A stretch of DNA of 55,918 bases from Acephala macrosclerotiorum (lineage: Eukaryota; Ascomycota; Leotiomycetes; Helotiales; Mollisiaceae). Below, piece after piece: positions 21,355 through 33,487 of the stretch. Location: NCBI GenBank assembly GCA_014904845.1, contig MU119526.1, positions 1-55,918 of the forward strand, read 5' to 3'. The stretch's first letter is position 1; each line of letters begins with the position of its first letter. The notes below the pieces were generated by a model. It worked only from the letters and a program-made list of their open reading frames with translations, made no database searches and was not told the origin of the DNA. The position numbers and the translations under genes are program-made.

Positions 21355-21806
21355 TTTGAATTGCATATAGAGGAGTGGTGGGATGCGTTTAGGTGGGCGT
21401 TTATCGTGAGGCTGCGATGTTTCGATGTTTGGGATGCGCGCTTTTGAATCTGGTACGACCGGGCACTGATCCTCTTCTCCTTATCGCACCTTCAATATGA
21501 TTGTGTGTAAATTGTAGTCGGTGGCGATGAAGCTGCGTGGTTGAGGTCGCTATTGTCGTGCCTGCGTGATCCTGTTCTTGAAGCTGACGTTGCTCCGCCT
21601 GGCGAATGAGGCTCAAGTTGCTACCCCTGTCGGCTGATCCCTGTCACTCTACGGCAACCTTATTTTGGTGAGAGCTTCGTCGACATCGCTGCCTCGTTCA
21701 GAACCACAACTCCATCTTGCGAACATCCCCTCACCACGCTCTCAACCTTTCCATTGCCGCTCTTTACGATACATACGCAAGTAGTTAGAGCTGCAGACAC
21801 GTCAAG
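21355..21806. promoter_or_regulatory. Shared intergenic promoter region of VPS55 and the proteasome alpha gene
   Basis: About 450 bp between two divergent start codons. It must contain both promoters. No specific element was identified with confidence. Confidence 0.5.
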
Positions 21807-22691
21807 ATGTTCCGAAACAATTACGATAACGACTCTGTCACCTTGTGAGTCCTATACCCGCGTTTGGCTTGAGCTTGAAGCTGATTATCCCCTCTACAGC
21901 TCACCACAAGGACGAATTTTCCAAGTTGAATATGCCTCCGAAGCCGTCAAGCAAGGTAGCGTCGTTGTAGGAATAGTCAGCAAGACACATGCCGTTCTCG
22001 TCGCATTAAAAGTACCCTTCCCTCACATCTTCCAGAATCCCAATCCTAATACTAATACTTTCTTTTCAAACAGAGAAATGCAGAAGAGCTCTCCTCCTAC
22101 CAAAAGAAAGTCATCGCCATCGACGAACACCTCGGCCTCGCCCTCGCCGGTCTTGCCTCCGACGCTCGCGTCCTCTCCAACTTCATGAAACAACAATCCC
22201 TTTCTTCTCGCCTCACCTACGGCCGCGCCATCCCTCTCGAACGCCTCGTATCTTCCATCGGCGACCGCGCGCAGACAAACACTCAACATTACGGCAAGCG
22301 TCCTTACGGTGTCGGATTGTTAGTTGCGGGGGTAGATGAGACAGGACCGCATTTGTTTGAGTTCCAGCCTTCAGGGATGACGCAGGAAATGGTCGCTTGT
22401 GCGATTGGAGCAAGGAGTCAAATGGCTAGGACGTATTTGGAGAGGAACTTGGAGAAGTTTGCAGAGTGCGGGAGGGAGGAGTTGGTTAAGCATGGACTGA
22501 GGGCTTTGAAAGAGAGTTTGTCGCAGGATAAGGAGTTGACGGTTGAGAATTGTAGTGTAGGTGTTGTTGGTGTTAGGGCGGAGGGGAAGACGGCTATTGA
22601 GGCTTTTAAGCTTTATGATGGTCAAGAGGTTAAGCAGTGGGTTGAGTTGGTGGCTGAGGGTGCGGAGGAGAGTATGGAGGTTGATTCGTAG
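21807..22691 (+). CDS. PRE5: 20S proteasome alpha subunit (Pre5/PSMA1 type)
   Basis: Alpha-ring subunit of the 20S proteasome core. Exons 21807-21844, 21900-22011 and 22074-22691 join in frame (GTGAGT and GTACCC donors, ACAG and ACAG acceptors) to 255 residues. It begins [18 protein letters not shown], the alpha-subunit N-terminal signature, followed by [52 protein letters not shown] and [10 protein letters not shown]. These match the alpha-1 human PSMA1 / yeast Pre5 branch. The tail is acidic ([11 protein letters not shown]). No sign of damage. Confidence 0.94.
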
Positions 22692-23031
22692 GTTGGGCAT
22701 GTGATGGGGCAAAATTACATTGTACAACAATATTGGGGACAATGATAGAGGGCTATGCATTTGCTCTAGTCTACATGAGAGGCGTTTTCCCGACCCTATG
22801 CATTTGTTTACGTTTTCCCGTGCCATAATCACCCCCAAACTACGGGACATTGACAAGTCAATTACCCTCTAGCCATCGCCATGCAAGCCCAGCGCCCTAT
22901 ATCAAATTCTCAAGCCCAATGCTTCGCTACGCACAAGCCGTGGAGCTCAGTCTATACAAACCATGCATGCCAGCGGCCGAAAACGATGCAGTCTCATGCA
23001 ACTCTCATATAAGTAATCTCTCCCTCTTCGT
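22692..23031. other. Convergent intergenic region
   Basis: 3' flanks of the proteasome and LOG genes; no gene seen. Confidence 0.4.
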
Positions 23032-23967
23032 TCACTCATTTCCCCACTCTAACTGAAACCTCCCAGCAGCATTCTGATAAGTCCTCAACGCCTCCACGCA
23101 CTCCTCCGCGGTCTTTTCCTCCCTAATAATCCCCTCACTGTTCTCCCCCACAAACCCCGCCTTCACACTCCCCTTAACCCAATTTATCAATCCATCCCAG
23201 TATCCTTCTACGTTGTAAACTACAACACCTCGATTGTGGATCCCAAGTTGGTTCCAGGTTACCACTTCCATTAATTCTTCCAAAGTGCCGTATCCACCAC
23301 TCAGGGCTATGAAACCACTCCCTTCCGCACCAGCCAACACCTCCTGAGCCATCATCTGCTTTCTAGTATGCATATCCTTCACAACAGTCGTCTTCCCGTA
23401 GGTGTTGTAGTCTGGGAGGAAAGAGGGATCGTTGGCGATTCTGCTGTCGGGGCCGCGTTCGTATTTTACTAATGGAGCGGGAATTATGCCGTGGACGGAG
23501 GTAGGTCCGCTGAGGGAGACGAGGGTTTTGGCTATTTCGCCCATGAGGCCGACGGTGCCGCCTCCGTAGACTAGAGATATGTTGTTTGCGTGGAAGGCGC
23601 GGGCGAGGGATCGGGCTGCTTCCTGTGGGGTGGTGTTAGTGGGGTTGCAGTGAAGAGGAGTTGATATAGTGGTTCTGAAGAATGAGGGTAGAAAATGAAT
23701 TGGTCAGAGAAGCAGGCGGGTATTGTAGTGTAGCAAATGTCGAGTCCCACTTACCAAATGCGCTGGAGACTTTCCTGGAGAAGACCCACAGAAGACGCAG
23801 ATCTTGACTTTGGGTAATCCGTTGGTGCTTGTAGAAGGTGCAAGATTCTCATCGTTGGTAGTCTTCAAGATGTTGTTGGGATTCAACTTTGAGAGGCCAT
23901 GGAGGGGTGTTGATGATCTCGAGTCACCTTGAATCGAGGCCGCGGGTGATACCCCACCGGATGCCAT
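23032..23967 (-). CDS. LOG-family nucleoside-5'-monophosphate phosphoribohydrolase
   Basis: LOG proteins release free cytokinin bases or other bases from nucleotide monophosphates. Exons 23967-23755 and 23622-23032 (GTAAGT donor, ACAG acceptor) give 267 residues. A Ser/Thr-rich N-terminal extension of about 50 residues is followed by KICVFCGSSPGKSPAHL, LVYGGGTVGLMGEIA, MHTRKQMM and SGGYGTLEELMEVVTWNQLG. The usual PGGxGTxxE signature has Ser in place of the first Pro, while the Gly, Thr and Glu are kept. A small rise in length relative to bacterial LOGs comes from the N-terminal extension. In plant-associated fungi such proteins can contribute to cytokinin output; the substrate here is not known. 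Confidence 0.9.
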
Positions 23968-24607
23968 GTTGGTGATGACTGTTGACGAAGTTTCGTAGAA
24001 AAACCACAGATGAGATGTGACAAGTTATGTACTTGTTCTATATCTGTCTAGGGTTAATTAGTATTGTGGAAAGATAGTGTTCGAGGATAATACCAGGTAC
24101 TTGAAGTCAAAAGCGATTTGTCGGGGCGATAAATGCGCTTGGTACTATTCCAAGCCAGCCTCCACGGCAGTGGCCCCCGGAGGGCCAGCGGAGCGTCACT
24201 CACTCTCTGCTTCTTAACACAAATCACTCAACTTAAAAATGGACAGTAAAGGTTGGCCAGTGACTGTCTGTTTCACTCGACTGGTGGAGCAAGTGAATTT
24301 CCGATAGAAAAATTATAGAGACAGAATAGAAGAAATTCTGGAATTCTTTTATTTTTTTATTTTTTTATGTGGGTGGGAAGAGTCCGATGTCCACCAAGTT
24401 TATGAGGTATGACACATTCTTGAGCGGCCTTCAGCCGTGCGGCCAAGGCCGGGCTCCACCAAAAATGATCATGGCCGATTGATTGGCTGAAGACTTCTGA
24501 GCATGAATTCTAGTGAACTTCGAGAATATCGCGATGACACCTTTGCCTCGTCACTCTGTTCAACCTCAACCTGAACAAGAGGCTCAGTCCATCAACAATT
24601 CTTCAAT
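23968..24607. promoter_or_regulatory. Divergent promoter region between LOG and CLPTM1 genes
   Basis: About 640 bp with a T-rich stretch at 24346-24368 (TTTTATTTTTTTATTTTTTT). Both neighbours start away from it. No defined element assigned. Confidence 0.45.
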
Positions 24608-26769
24608 ATGCCTCCGCCAGGAGCTCCCGCAGCTGCCGGTGCGCAAGCACAAACCGAGGGCGGCATGAGCGTACGTCTTTCCACCCATTATATAGAGAAG
24701 CAAGCTGATAGCCTCGGCAGCCCATGATCAAGTCTGCTGTCCAGGGACTTGCTATCTTCTTTGGCATGCAATTCATCATGGGACAGTTCATGGGAAAGAA
24801 GACTCCTGCGACTACTACCACAACCGATGCTTCCGGTGCCGTTGTTACCGTTCCTGCGAACAACGCCGAAATCCCACCTTTCCTCGCGAGACCAGATCAC
24901 CTCGATGATGGCGCTGTGTACAATCCGGTCCCACAAAGACTTGCGCCTATGTGGCCTCTCGATAGTCCGTTGGATATCACGATTGTTGTCTCTCCAACTT
25001 TTGTTTCGGAGCCATTGGCGAAAGTCCCGAAGGAGAGAGTTGTGGTTGATGAAAGTTCGTTTGTGATTGGGAATTGGAGTGAGAGTCGGACTATTGATAC
25101 CAGTTTTGAATGTCCGAAGGAGGTTCAAAATAATGGGACACTATGGGCACACTTCTATATTGCGTTGACTGGGAGCAACCTTGACCCCTCGGTTGGAGGA
25201 TATGATCCGACGAGAGCTTACCATTTCGTCCATCCTATGACACAGTACATTGCTCAGAAGAAGATCAAGAAGACGAAGAATCTTCTTGCTGCTAAGAACG
25301 AGGCGGAAGAGGTAGGATCACTTGGTCTTGAGTCTGAAGAATATACTAACAAACAATAGGAAGAAGTAGAGGAAGTTCCATCTAGACCTATCATCAACTC
25401 CCACTATCATCCCAACTTCACTATGTCTTTCATCCCAGACTCCGGGGTCATGCATTACCCAACTCTTCACCCCGCTGTTCGCCAATATGTTCATCCCGAA
25501 GCGACTGGCGCTCGAGATGGAAGTGGGCAGAATGGCTGGTACTACCCTGTACTCTTTATCAACACATTCTGGCAGCTCAGAACTCACATGATGCCTCTCA
25601 ACTCGACGGTCACTCGTCTACCGATCCACATCAACCTCAATCATCTCGCAAACTGGAAGTTTAGTCTTCTTGCCAGCGTTGACGAAGGTGTCAAGCAAAC
25701 TGCTAGAAATGCTGCCAATGGTCAAATGCCAGCTGGGGGTGGTGATGGCACCGAGTTCGAAATGATCAAGGAGATTCTTCTCGACACCAATATTTACCTC
25801 CTTGGTACTACGATTGTGGTCAGCATCCTCCACATGGTCTTCGAATTGTTGGCTTTCAAGTCCGACATCAGCCATTACCGCAACAAGAAGAACAATGTCG
25901 GTATCTCTGTCAGATCTATTCTAGGAAACGTCTTCATGCAAACCGTCATTTTCCTCTACCTCATGGACAACAATGAGAACACCAGTAGGTCTCCCACTTC
26001 CTTACCACAACCCCACTAACCATCTCTAGGCTGGATGATCCTCTTCTCCCAAGGAATGGGCATCGTCCTCGAATTGTGGAAAATCACCACCGTTGTCAAC
26101 GTCCGCATCCGCGACGCCCCCGGCTCATTCATCCCCTACCGCATCGCCTTCGAAGACAAACACACCCTTTCCGAAACCGAAGAAAAGACCAAAGAATACG
26201 ACGAAATAGCCTTCAAATACCTTTACATGATCGCCATCCCCCTGCTTCTCGCCTACGCAGCCTACTCTTTGAAATATGACACCCATAAATCGTGGTACTC
26301 TTTCGTAATCACCACTCTCGTTGGTTCTGTCTATGCTTATGGTTTCCTCATGATGGTTCCAAGTCTTTACATCAACTATCGATTAAAGAGCGTGGCGCAT
26401 ATGCCAGCTAAGGCGATGATGTATAAGTTTTTGAATACTTTCATTGATGATCTGTTCGCGTTTACGATTAAAATGCCGATGTTGCATCGATTGGCGACAC
26501 TCAGAGATGATGTCATTTTCTTCGTATATTTGTATCAGAGTTATAAGTACAAGATTGATTATACGAGAGTCAACGAGTTTGGACAGGGAGGAGATGATGA
26601 GCAGGTGGAGGAGAAGATTGCAAATAAGCCGTTGTCTGTTTCTGCTGGAGCAGATGCGAGCGTGGAGGTTGGGAAGGAGCGAGTGGAGAAGGCCCAGAAG
26701 GCGTTGGATAATGTTGCAGAGAAGGTAACGGGGAGCGCGAAGAAGGGAGGGGCGACGAAGAGGAAGTAG
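24608..26769 (+). CDS. CLPTM1-family multi-pass ER membrane protein
   Basis: CLPTM1 proteins are ER/Golgi membrane proteins; animal members affect receptor trafficking and CLPTM1L acts as a lipid scramblase. Exons 24608-24670, 24721-25311, 25360-25984 and 26030-26769 join in frame to 672 residues, the usual family length (human 669). Seen: a first membrane segment (GLAIFFGMQFIMGQFMG), a large lumenal domain with LWAHFYIALTGS and HYHPNFTMSFIPD, then a run of hydrophobic segments after LLGTTIVVSILHMVFELLAF, the segment FQNSW-like equivalent around WMILFSQGMGIVLELWKI, and HMPAKAMMYKFLNTFIDDLF. The tail is charged and Lys-rich. The start ATG at 24608 gives a short Pro/Ala-rich cytosolic N-terminus. 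No damage seen. Confidence 0.93.
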
Positions 26770-27504
26770 GTGACCCTACGAGCAGTGAGGCGGGCGCGGA
26801 AAATGTGAAAAGGGTAGATATGTGTATATTCTTGAGAATACAATGACCCTTCACGATCCAGTCTCCAGTTCATACTTCAATGGGCTGTTTAAAGAGAGCA
26901 CGAAGTTTTGTATCTTGTAGTATGTTTTGATTTTCTTGGCCGTAGAGCTGGATCAGTCATTAGAGATCTAGACGCAACCATGAGGAGAGTGACAGCCATC
27001 CCGCCAGTGCGGTGTGTTTGATCCACAAGCACATCTAAGTAGAGTGCAGCTTGCAGATCTTGAGATGAAAGAAAATTAAGTTTGGATGCGAGCGGACTGG
27101 ATGCACTGAAGCGGAACTTTCGCACTCTTGGATTCCAAATTTCTTACCATCGTCTGGTCCGTTTAAGGGCGAGACTCGAAGTTGTTTCTCGGGAGCACAA
27201 ATGGCGCCGAGATTCGTGCTTTGTACTTGTGCATTTAGCAAAAGGCCTCATTCTCTCTCAGCTGCATAGTCGCCTAAGGTATCCACCCAATCAAGGAGAG
27301 TGCCAAGCCAGTTACTAGGGGCTGGGCAACCACTGTCTAGAAAGCTTGCTCAATACCTCTCCTCCTCCCTGTCATCTGATAAAGCGTTACCTTCCATAAA
27401 TGTACTGTCATAAGTAAGATCTTACCTCCTCGAAACCCGTTCGAACAGACTATACATATTTCACTTTTACCTCCACGGGTCAATCGACGAGCAACTCGAC
27501 CATC
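26770..27504. other. Intergenic, no gene seen
   Basis: 3' flank of the CLPTM1 gene and upstream region of the ferric reductase. Only short unsupported frames. Confidence 0.4.
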
Positions 27505-30103
27505 ATGGGTATCGCAATACCCTTCTTCATCCTGTCTCTCTTCTCCATCCAACACGTACGCGCAAGCTCGAATGGTATCGTTGGTTTCGGTATTTCCTTA
27601 TACCAAGACCTCTGTTGTCAATCATGTCATGACTCGCTCTCCTCGCTCTACCTCAATTGCACCACCTTCCCCGATGGCATGTCCTCCATGGATATGTCCA
27701 TGGACATGTCAACGGACATGATGGGGACAACGAGTGACGAATGCTACGCTACCAACATCCCATGGTTGCAGACAATGGCATACTGCATTCAGCAAAACTG
27801 TAATGTCGATGGATATCCAGCCGAAAAGTAAGCTAAATGTTTCAGTGTCCAGGTAGTGGCGGGTGCTTCAACGCCGACTTTCCAGGACAGTTTGCCTACT
27901 ACGGCTCCGACTGTCGAGGTGGCGGAGGACGCAATATGGCTCAATGTCACCAGTCTGGTGAATAATGATACCTATTACGCTACCCATGGTACTCTGGGTG
28001 AATTTGCGAGATCGGAATATATCCACACGAGATATTCGTACGTTCTTCGCCATTTCGTCTCGTATGCTTCCTTTCCAAACACGAGTCTGACAAAATATTT
28101 TTAGGGTGATACTATATCTGATAGTCATCGGCGTCTGCATTGGCAGTGGCATCCTAGCCCAAACCAGAGGTGCATTTCCTGCATTTCAGAAGCAACTACA
28201 AGCCTCCACTCTCTGGGCCAAGCTCCAACAATACATCTTCCTCCCAGCTCTATTCAGCTCTCGGCGTCTCGAACCTCTCTCCGGAAATCTAGGTTACATA
28301 CCAGGTCGCACACTCAGCATCTTCATCTTCATCTACGTCGTCATGAATATAATCCTCTCATCCGTTTCCTTCCGCAACTTCTGGCCCAATACCTGGTTCA
28401 CCTCTCCGCAAGTTGAAATGTGCGAATACGTCGGGAATCGAACTGGTACTCTCAGTCTTGTCAACATGAGTATTGCCATCTTGTTTGCAGGGCGAAATAA
28501 TCTTTTGATTAATGTGACGGGGTGGAGTCAGACGGCTTTTCTGACGCTGCATCGGTGGGCGGCGAGAGTAGCTGCGCTGCAGGCAGTCGTGCATTCGATT
28601 GCTTATACGGTGGCATATTTCGAGCCAGGTGGTGGTGCGGCGACTTATGCTGCGAAAGCTGCGGAGCCTTTCTATGTAAGACCTATGGTTCTCTGTCCTC
28701 TGATTTTTTCATCCATTTCTCAGTTTAACTTCATACAAGGTATTGGGGATACTCGAGTGATGTCGGTACTGTATCTTGGGTTCCTTCTATTCGATCATTG
28801 AATTACTTTGGAACTTATTGACACCTTCTGGCAGTGGTGGGGAATCATCGCAACCATAGCCCTCTGCCTAGCAACCGCCTTCGCAATCCTCCCCCTCCGC
28901 ATCCACTTCTACGAAATCTTCCTTATAGCTCACATTGCCCTTGTTATCCTCGCCTTGATCGGATGTTGGTACCATCTCGTCCCTCATTTCGGCTACATCT
29001 ACGGCTACCAGGTCTGGCTCTACATCTGTTTCGCCTTCTGGGCCTTCGATCGAGTTGCCAGAGTGGCTCGTGTTGTTTATTATAACCGTTTGGGAAGGTC
29101 GATGGCAGTTGTGGAGGAGGTGAAAGGGTGTGATATAATGCAAATCACCGTTTTCCCACGGGTAGCTTGGGTGTTTGGTCCGGGACAGCATAGTTTCCTC
29201 TACCTTCCTGGACTTCAAGGCAAGTTTTGGGAGAGCCATCCATTCAGTATTGCGGGGTGGAAGACTGGAGATGAACGATCACCACCATCACCTACCGCTT
29301 CAACTCCTACCTCCAACGTCGGAAAGGGAGAAGGGGAGAAAGAATCCGGTGTTGTTTCCCTAGCGACACTCCCGCACCGAACTCAGACCCAGGAGCGCCG
29401 CCCATCGATCAAATTCCTAATCCGCGCCCACTCAGGAATGACATCCACCCTCCACCATCGCCTCCTCTCCTCCCCATCCCACTCCATGGAAATATCACTC
29501 TACACCGAAGGACCCTACGCCGGCCATCAAGCAACGCTCCAACCGCTGTTTCTCGCTGATACGGTCCTCTGTCTTGTAGGAGGTATCGGTATCACTAATG
29601 CTCTTGGATTTGTGCAAGAATACGCCAGCAGGGTGAGAGGCGAAGTTGGAGATGAGAGTAGAAGTGGGCGAAATAGTGGGAGTAGGGGGGTTATGAAGAA
29701 GGCGAAGCGATTCATTCTCGCCTGGTCTGCGAGGGAGATGGGGCTGATTGAACATGTGAAGCGGAATTTCCTTCTCGATGTTGATGGGATTGAGTATTCG
29801 TTCTTTTGCACAGGAGATTCTTCATCCTCCTCCCCGCTCTCCTCCGATACTCCAAATTTAGACACCTACCCAAGTAATGATGAGAGCCAAAAGGACGAAA
29901 GTTTAACGATAGGCACAGCGACATTGACGAGGGGAAGAATGGATATCGGGACTGTGATAAGATCTTCTCTGGAAGCAGGTCTTCAAACCACAGTTCTAGT
30001 TTGTGGACCTGGAAATATGGCCGATGAGGCCACGAAGGAGGTTGTGGGGTGTGTGAAGGAGGGGTGGAGTGTAGATTTGGTTGAGGAGGCTTTTGCTTGG
30101 TAG
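27505..30103 (+). pseudogene. Ferric reductase (FRE family), one in-frame TAA stop
   Basis: Plasma-membrane heme/FAD enzyme that reduces ferric iron with NADPH. Exons 27505-28037, 28105-28675 and 28835-30103 join in frame to 790 codons. Features: signal peptide, an external Cys-rich region (CCQSCHDS) with Met/Asp repeats (SMDMSMDMSTDMM), a multi-pass heme domain (LHRWAARVAALQAVVHSIAY; AHIALVILALIGCWYHLV), FAD-binding HPFSIAGW, NADPH-binding VGGIGITNALGF and CGPGNMADE. The single lesion is TAA at 27829-27831 after YPAEK; the frame continues directly with AKCFSVQVVAGAS, so CAA (Gln) is the likely ancestor. An 18-bp GT..AG stretch covers the stop but is far too short for an intron. Either a recent loss of function, a sequencing error, or readthrough. 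All other parts look intact. Confidence 0.82.
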
Positions 30104-31623
30104 CTTGCTACTCTTTTATATCTTACTTTCTCTCTCATAGACTGAGTGATAATTTCAAACTTCATGCTTATATTCACCTTTGAAAGCACCACGTGATCTC
30201 TACCAGGTGAATCCTCCTCAAAAGGACTTCCGTTGCCAGCTTCAGCCTCGTCTCAGCCTCGCCGAACGGTACTCGTTCCTAGCTCGATGTACAACAAAGG
30301 GTTATCAAAGTCCTTTCTTGAACGGACTTCCTGTCCAGAGTCCGCACGTCGGCAGCTTGCACGGGCAGGAGGGAGTAGGAGAAAGAGACGGAGCGGAGCG
30401 GAACATAGGTTTCTAGAGCTTGATATCATGCTGAGCATCGAATCTCAGTGGAATGAAGTTGAAGATTTGTGGTAGAGGAGTAAGAAGCACTGTATGTCTA
30501 TCGCTAGCTAGACATTTATCTTTCTTTCTACTTTTCCTCTTCGTCTTTCTAATTTGCGGATCACGCTGAACCTGTACTTGCTCAACTGGTCATGATAGGT
30601 TGTTCTTTCGAGCTGCTTTCAAGAGTTTCATGGAGCGCAGACGGTAGTGTTTAAGGACAGGCGGAACAGATCCCTTTTCCCCTGGATGGCTAATGCATTT
30701 TCGTCTCAGCATGCTGCATTATCGATGATTATCAATTTTGAGAATCAATACTACTAAACATAAAACAGAAAGACCCTTGAGCAAAACAAGCATATGCAAC
30801 CCGCAGAACACAATATGGTAAGGATATGCTGCTTGGCCAAAAGTACACTACTTGATAGATTACTCGCGTTCATGGGGCTGTGAGCGAGCTCACAAGTCCT
30901 CCGGACTTTATCTCGTGAAATCATCATTCGTGAGAGCTTGAAAAGTACAGCATCAATATAATCTGAAATTGTCATACAGGATAGTGGCGTGGTGCGCTGA
31001 TATTGAATTTACGTCAATGCTCTCCTCTCCCAACAGCTTCAGATCAAGAATTCTCGTGTCGGATATCAACGAGCGTGAGATGTCAAAACTTCGAACACAT
31101 TTTTTCGATAGAAATGCGGACAATGAACAAGCGACAAAATGGCGTGAACATGAATCCCTTCCTGAGAAACCTTTGTAGAGATGCTCATCGCTTGATGGTG
31201 TCCTTCGAAGATCATGACTCAGCCTCTCCCTCAATCCTTCAAACAAACACCAGAACGAAAACAAATATAATCCAGGATCACCGGGGCCCCAATCCTATTA
31301 TACGAACAGAGCTAGTCTCATATCACGTACCATCACCAATCAAATTTCCTGAAGGGTCAATTATTCGCGTCGAAATTGAAAAGGGGTGGATCGCCGCGTA
31401 CTTGCATGTATGCTGCGGGCGCTTGCTTACACAGCCACCAAGTCTGAGCCCTAAACCTCGGTATCGCACGTTATTCAACGCCTGCATGGAGACGCTCAAA
31501 AGGTAATCAATTTCCGTTCGTTATTTTGTCTCTTTCTCGTCGAAATTTTCCACAAACGCTCTTTTTCGTCTCCCCCACGACGACACGGCCTCGATTTCGC
31601 GTTTGATCAGCAAAGCTCAGACC
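30104..31623. other. Intergenic, no convincing gene
   Basis: About 1.5 kb. The longest frame (31003-31506, plus, 167 codons) has no ATG at its beginning and no recognised domain. Part of it may be leader of the following small gene. Confidence 0.4.
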
Positions 31624-31936
31624 ATGAGCTCCCAACCTCACCAACAACAAGGCGAAATATGGACCGATCAACCTCCCAAACCGAATCGCATGTCTACAAA
31701 AGACCAAGAGATTGTCGAAGGGATGGAGAAGTGGAAGAAGATCCGTGCACAGAGACGTGTTGAGCAGGGGCTGCCACCTGAGGGCCAAGAAGGTACGAGA
31801 ATTGATGGGTTGGTGGTCAGATGGAGCTGATGGAGCTGATGGATTGAAAATAGATCAGAAGAAAGAGAAGAAGGTTTCGAATACGGCGGGTGTATGGGCG
31901 ACGTGTTTTATGTGCGCGTCTTGTTGTGGGAATTGA
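31624..31936 (+). CDS. Small Cys-rich tail protein, CYSTM-like
   Basis: Exons 31624-31792 and 31854-31936 (GTACGA donor, ATAG acceptor, 61-bp intron) join in frame to 83 residues. The body is hydrophilic and Gln/Lys-rich (MSSQPHQQQGEIWTDQPPK); the tail is GVWATCFMCASCCGN, a compact membrane-friendly cysteine cluster as in CYSTM stress proteins and other lipid-anchored small proteins. Without the intron the frame would end earlier (RIDGLVVRWS) and lose the Cys tail. Likely membrane-associated; role in stress tolerance is only an inference from the family resemblance. Confidence 0.6.
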
Positions 31937-32050
31937 AATGAGTCGAGGGATTGACGCGTCGATGTGGGGGTTGGTGGGGTAGGTGGTGTCGAGGCGTTTT
32001 GGGGATATTTTTGGGGACCACAAGGTATTGATTATTGAATATGGGATTGC

Positions 32051-32569
32051 TCATTCGAGAACTGATTGAAAGATATCTTGAAAACAAGATATTTCAATTC
32101 CTAGAAGTGGGCGGCTTGTCGCCTTGCTCCTGTTCCTCGGGTTCGAGATCGAATGGTTCGAAACTTCAACACAAGTCACTACGATCTCCTGCTTCTTCTC
32201 CATCTTTTCGCCTATCTCCTTAACCGTGCTTTCCTTCTCTGGAGTAGTCGTGTGTGTTTCTCGTTTTGTGACGGCTTCAATCCACCACCTCAACTCCTCT
32301 TGTTCGTATCCTGTCTTCTCCACGTCCATCATCCTGCATCGTTCTTTGACCTTTCTTGCGGCCTTGACTATGGTCTCGTACCACCCGATTATCCAACCAT
32401 TTAGGAAAGATGCTAGGGCGAACAGCGCAGCGCATATCCCAAACCTGAGATCTGCGAAGGAACTTTCGGGTGAGACATAGCTTATGATTGCCATTCGCAA
32501 GAAGATAGTCAATGTCATACTATGAAACACCGTCCAAGAACCAACTTGCCATCGACTGAAGTCTAACAT
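32051..32569 (-). CDS. Probable small membrane protein with charged C-terminal region
   Basis: From the ATG at 32569 the frame gives 172 residues with two hydrophobic segments (VFHSMTLTIFLRMAIISYV and FGICAALFALASFLNGWII), then a Lys/Glu-rich, probably helical cytosolic region. The frame is open further upstream (to 32638) with protein-like sequence, and a possible first exon with another hydrophobic segment (MTTTHKVFAFIALVFC) begins at 32922, but I could not join them without a frameshift. No family recognised. It may be a longer gene with an unrecognised first intron, or one that is decaying at its 5' end. Confidence 0.45.
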   Translation of the reverse strand: MLDFSRWQVGSWTVFHSMTLTIFLRMAIISYVSPESSFADLRFGICAALFALASFLNGWIIGWYETIVKAARKVKERCRMMDVEKTGYEQEELRWWIEAVTKRETHTTTPEKESTVKEIGEKMEKKQEIVVTCVEVSNHSISNPRNRSKATSRPLLGIEISCFQDIFQSVLE

Positions 32570-32639
32570 GCGGCCGGCGGTGCATATAATTTGGAGAGAT
32601 GAATTAAATCTCCATCTTGCCCTCCTTTCGGACACCAAT

Positions 32640-33487
32640 CCGCGCCAGAGAGGAGGCCGTGCTTCGAAAATTTTGTTCAGAGAGACGAGTCACTTTTCTC
32701 GAGGCCCGGATCCTTCCGGTTTGGTATTCCTGGGACTGAAGTTGTATCCCAAACAAAACAAGAAGAAATTTGCGAGAAGAAGACTCTAAACCTACACAGA
32801 GCCTTCGTCGCTGAGCGGATGATCTGTGAACACCAGGTAAAGATTCTTCAACAAAAGGGGAGCCATATAGCACTGCAAAAGACCAGCGCAATGAAGGCGA
32901 AGACTTTGTGAGTTGTCGTCATCCGCTCGAATATGCTGACGCCATTATGAGTTTTCGTTTCCGCCGCCATGTTCGATCACTGTCTGCTATTTTAGCGACC
33001 TCCTGATTGTTTTCCGGTCTCTTCAACCATATGAGAAGCAAATGCTCAGATCTTTCTGTAATGTCCAAACTCGAGTTACCGTGGTCGAGGAAGAGTACGG
33101 TTTACCAAATGACTTTGAAAATAGTGAAAGAAGTTCCAAGTGTCGGGAACAATACCGAGTACTACCTTTTGGTTTGAGAGGAAGTAAATCGATGAGTCGG
33201 GGGAAGAGAGTTGTTGACTTCAGAAGAAAGGTCGCTGTTTCGAGTCATCACTGACAAGTCTAGTTCTAACATCACACTCAGGCTAGAACTCTCCTGACGT
33301 CTGAACATTGGTATTCTAGACATTGTTAGTTTTAGACTAGCTGCCGTAAATGGGCTACTTGCCGGACTGCTTCCGCTAATTCATTTTCGGACCTCATTCC
33401 TTCACAAAAGAAACACTGAAGCTTCGAAGACTGTGAGGAATTTTACAGCCAGACACCAGGCGCTTGAGTTGATTCTCCGTACTTGCT
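32640..33487. other. Upstream region of the membrane-protein gene; otherwise empty
   Basis: A possible minus-strand exon start at 32922 (see preceding gene). No other coding signal. Confidence 0.4.

Noticed and set aside
27814..27846. 18-bp GT..AG stretch over the ferric reductase stop as an intron
   Set aside because: Far below any plausible intron length; the family sequence continues directly through the stop, so a nonsense change fits better.
31003..31506. 167-codon plus-strand frame
   Set aside because: No ATG at its start, no recognisable domain, composition like surrounding non-coding DNA.
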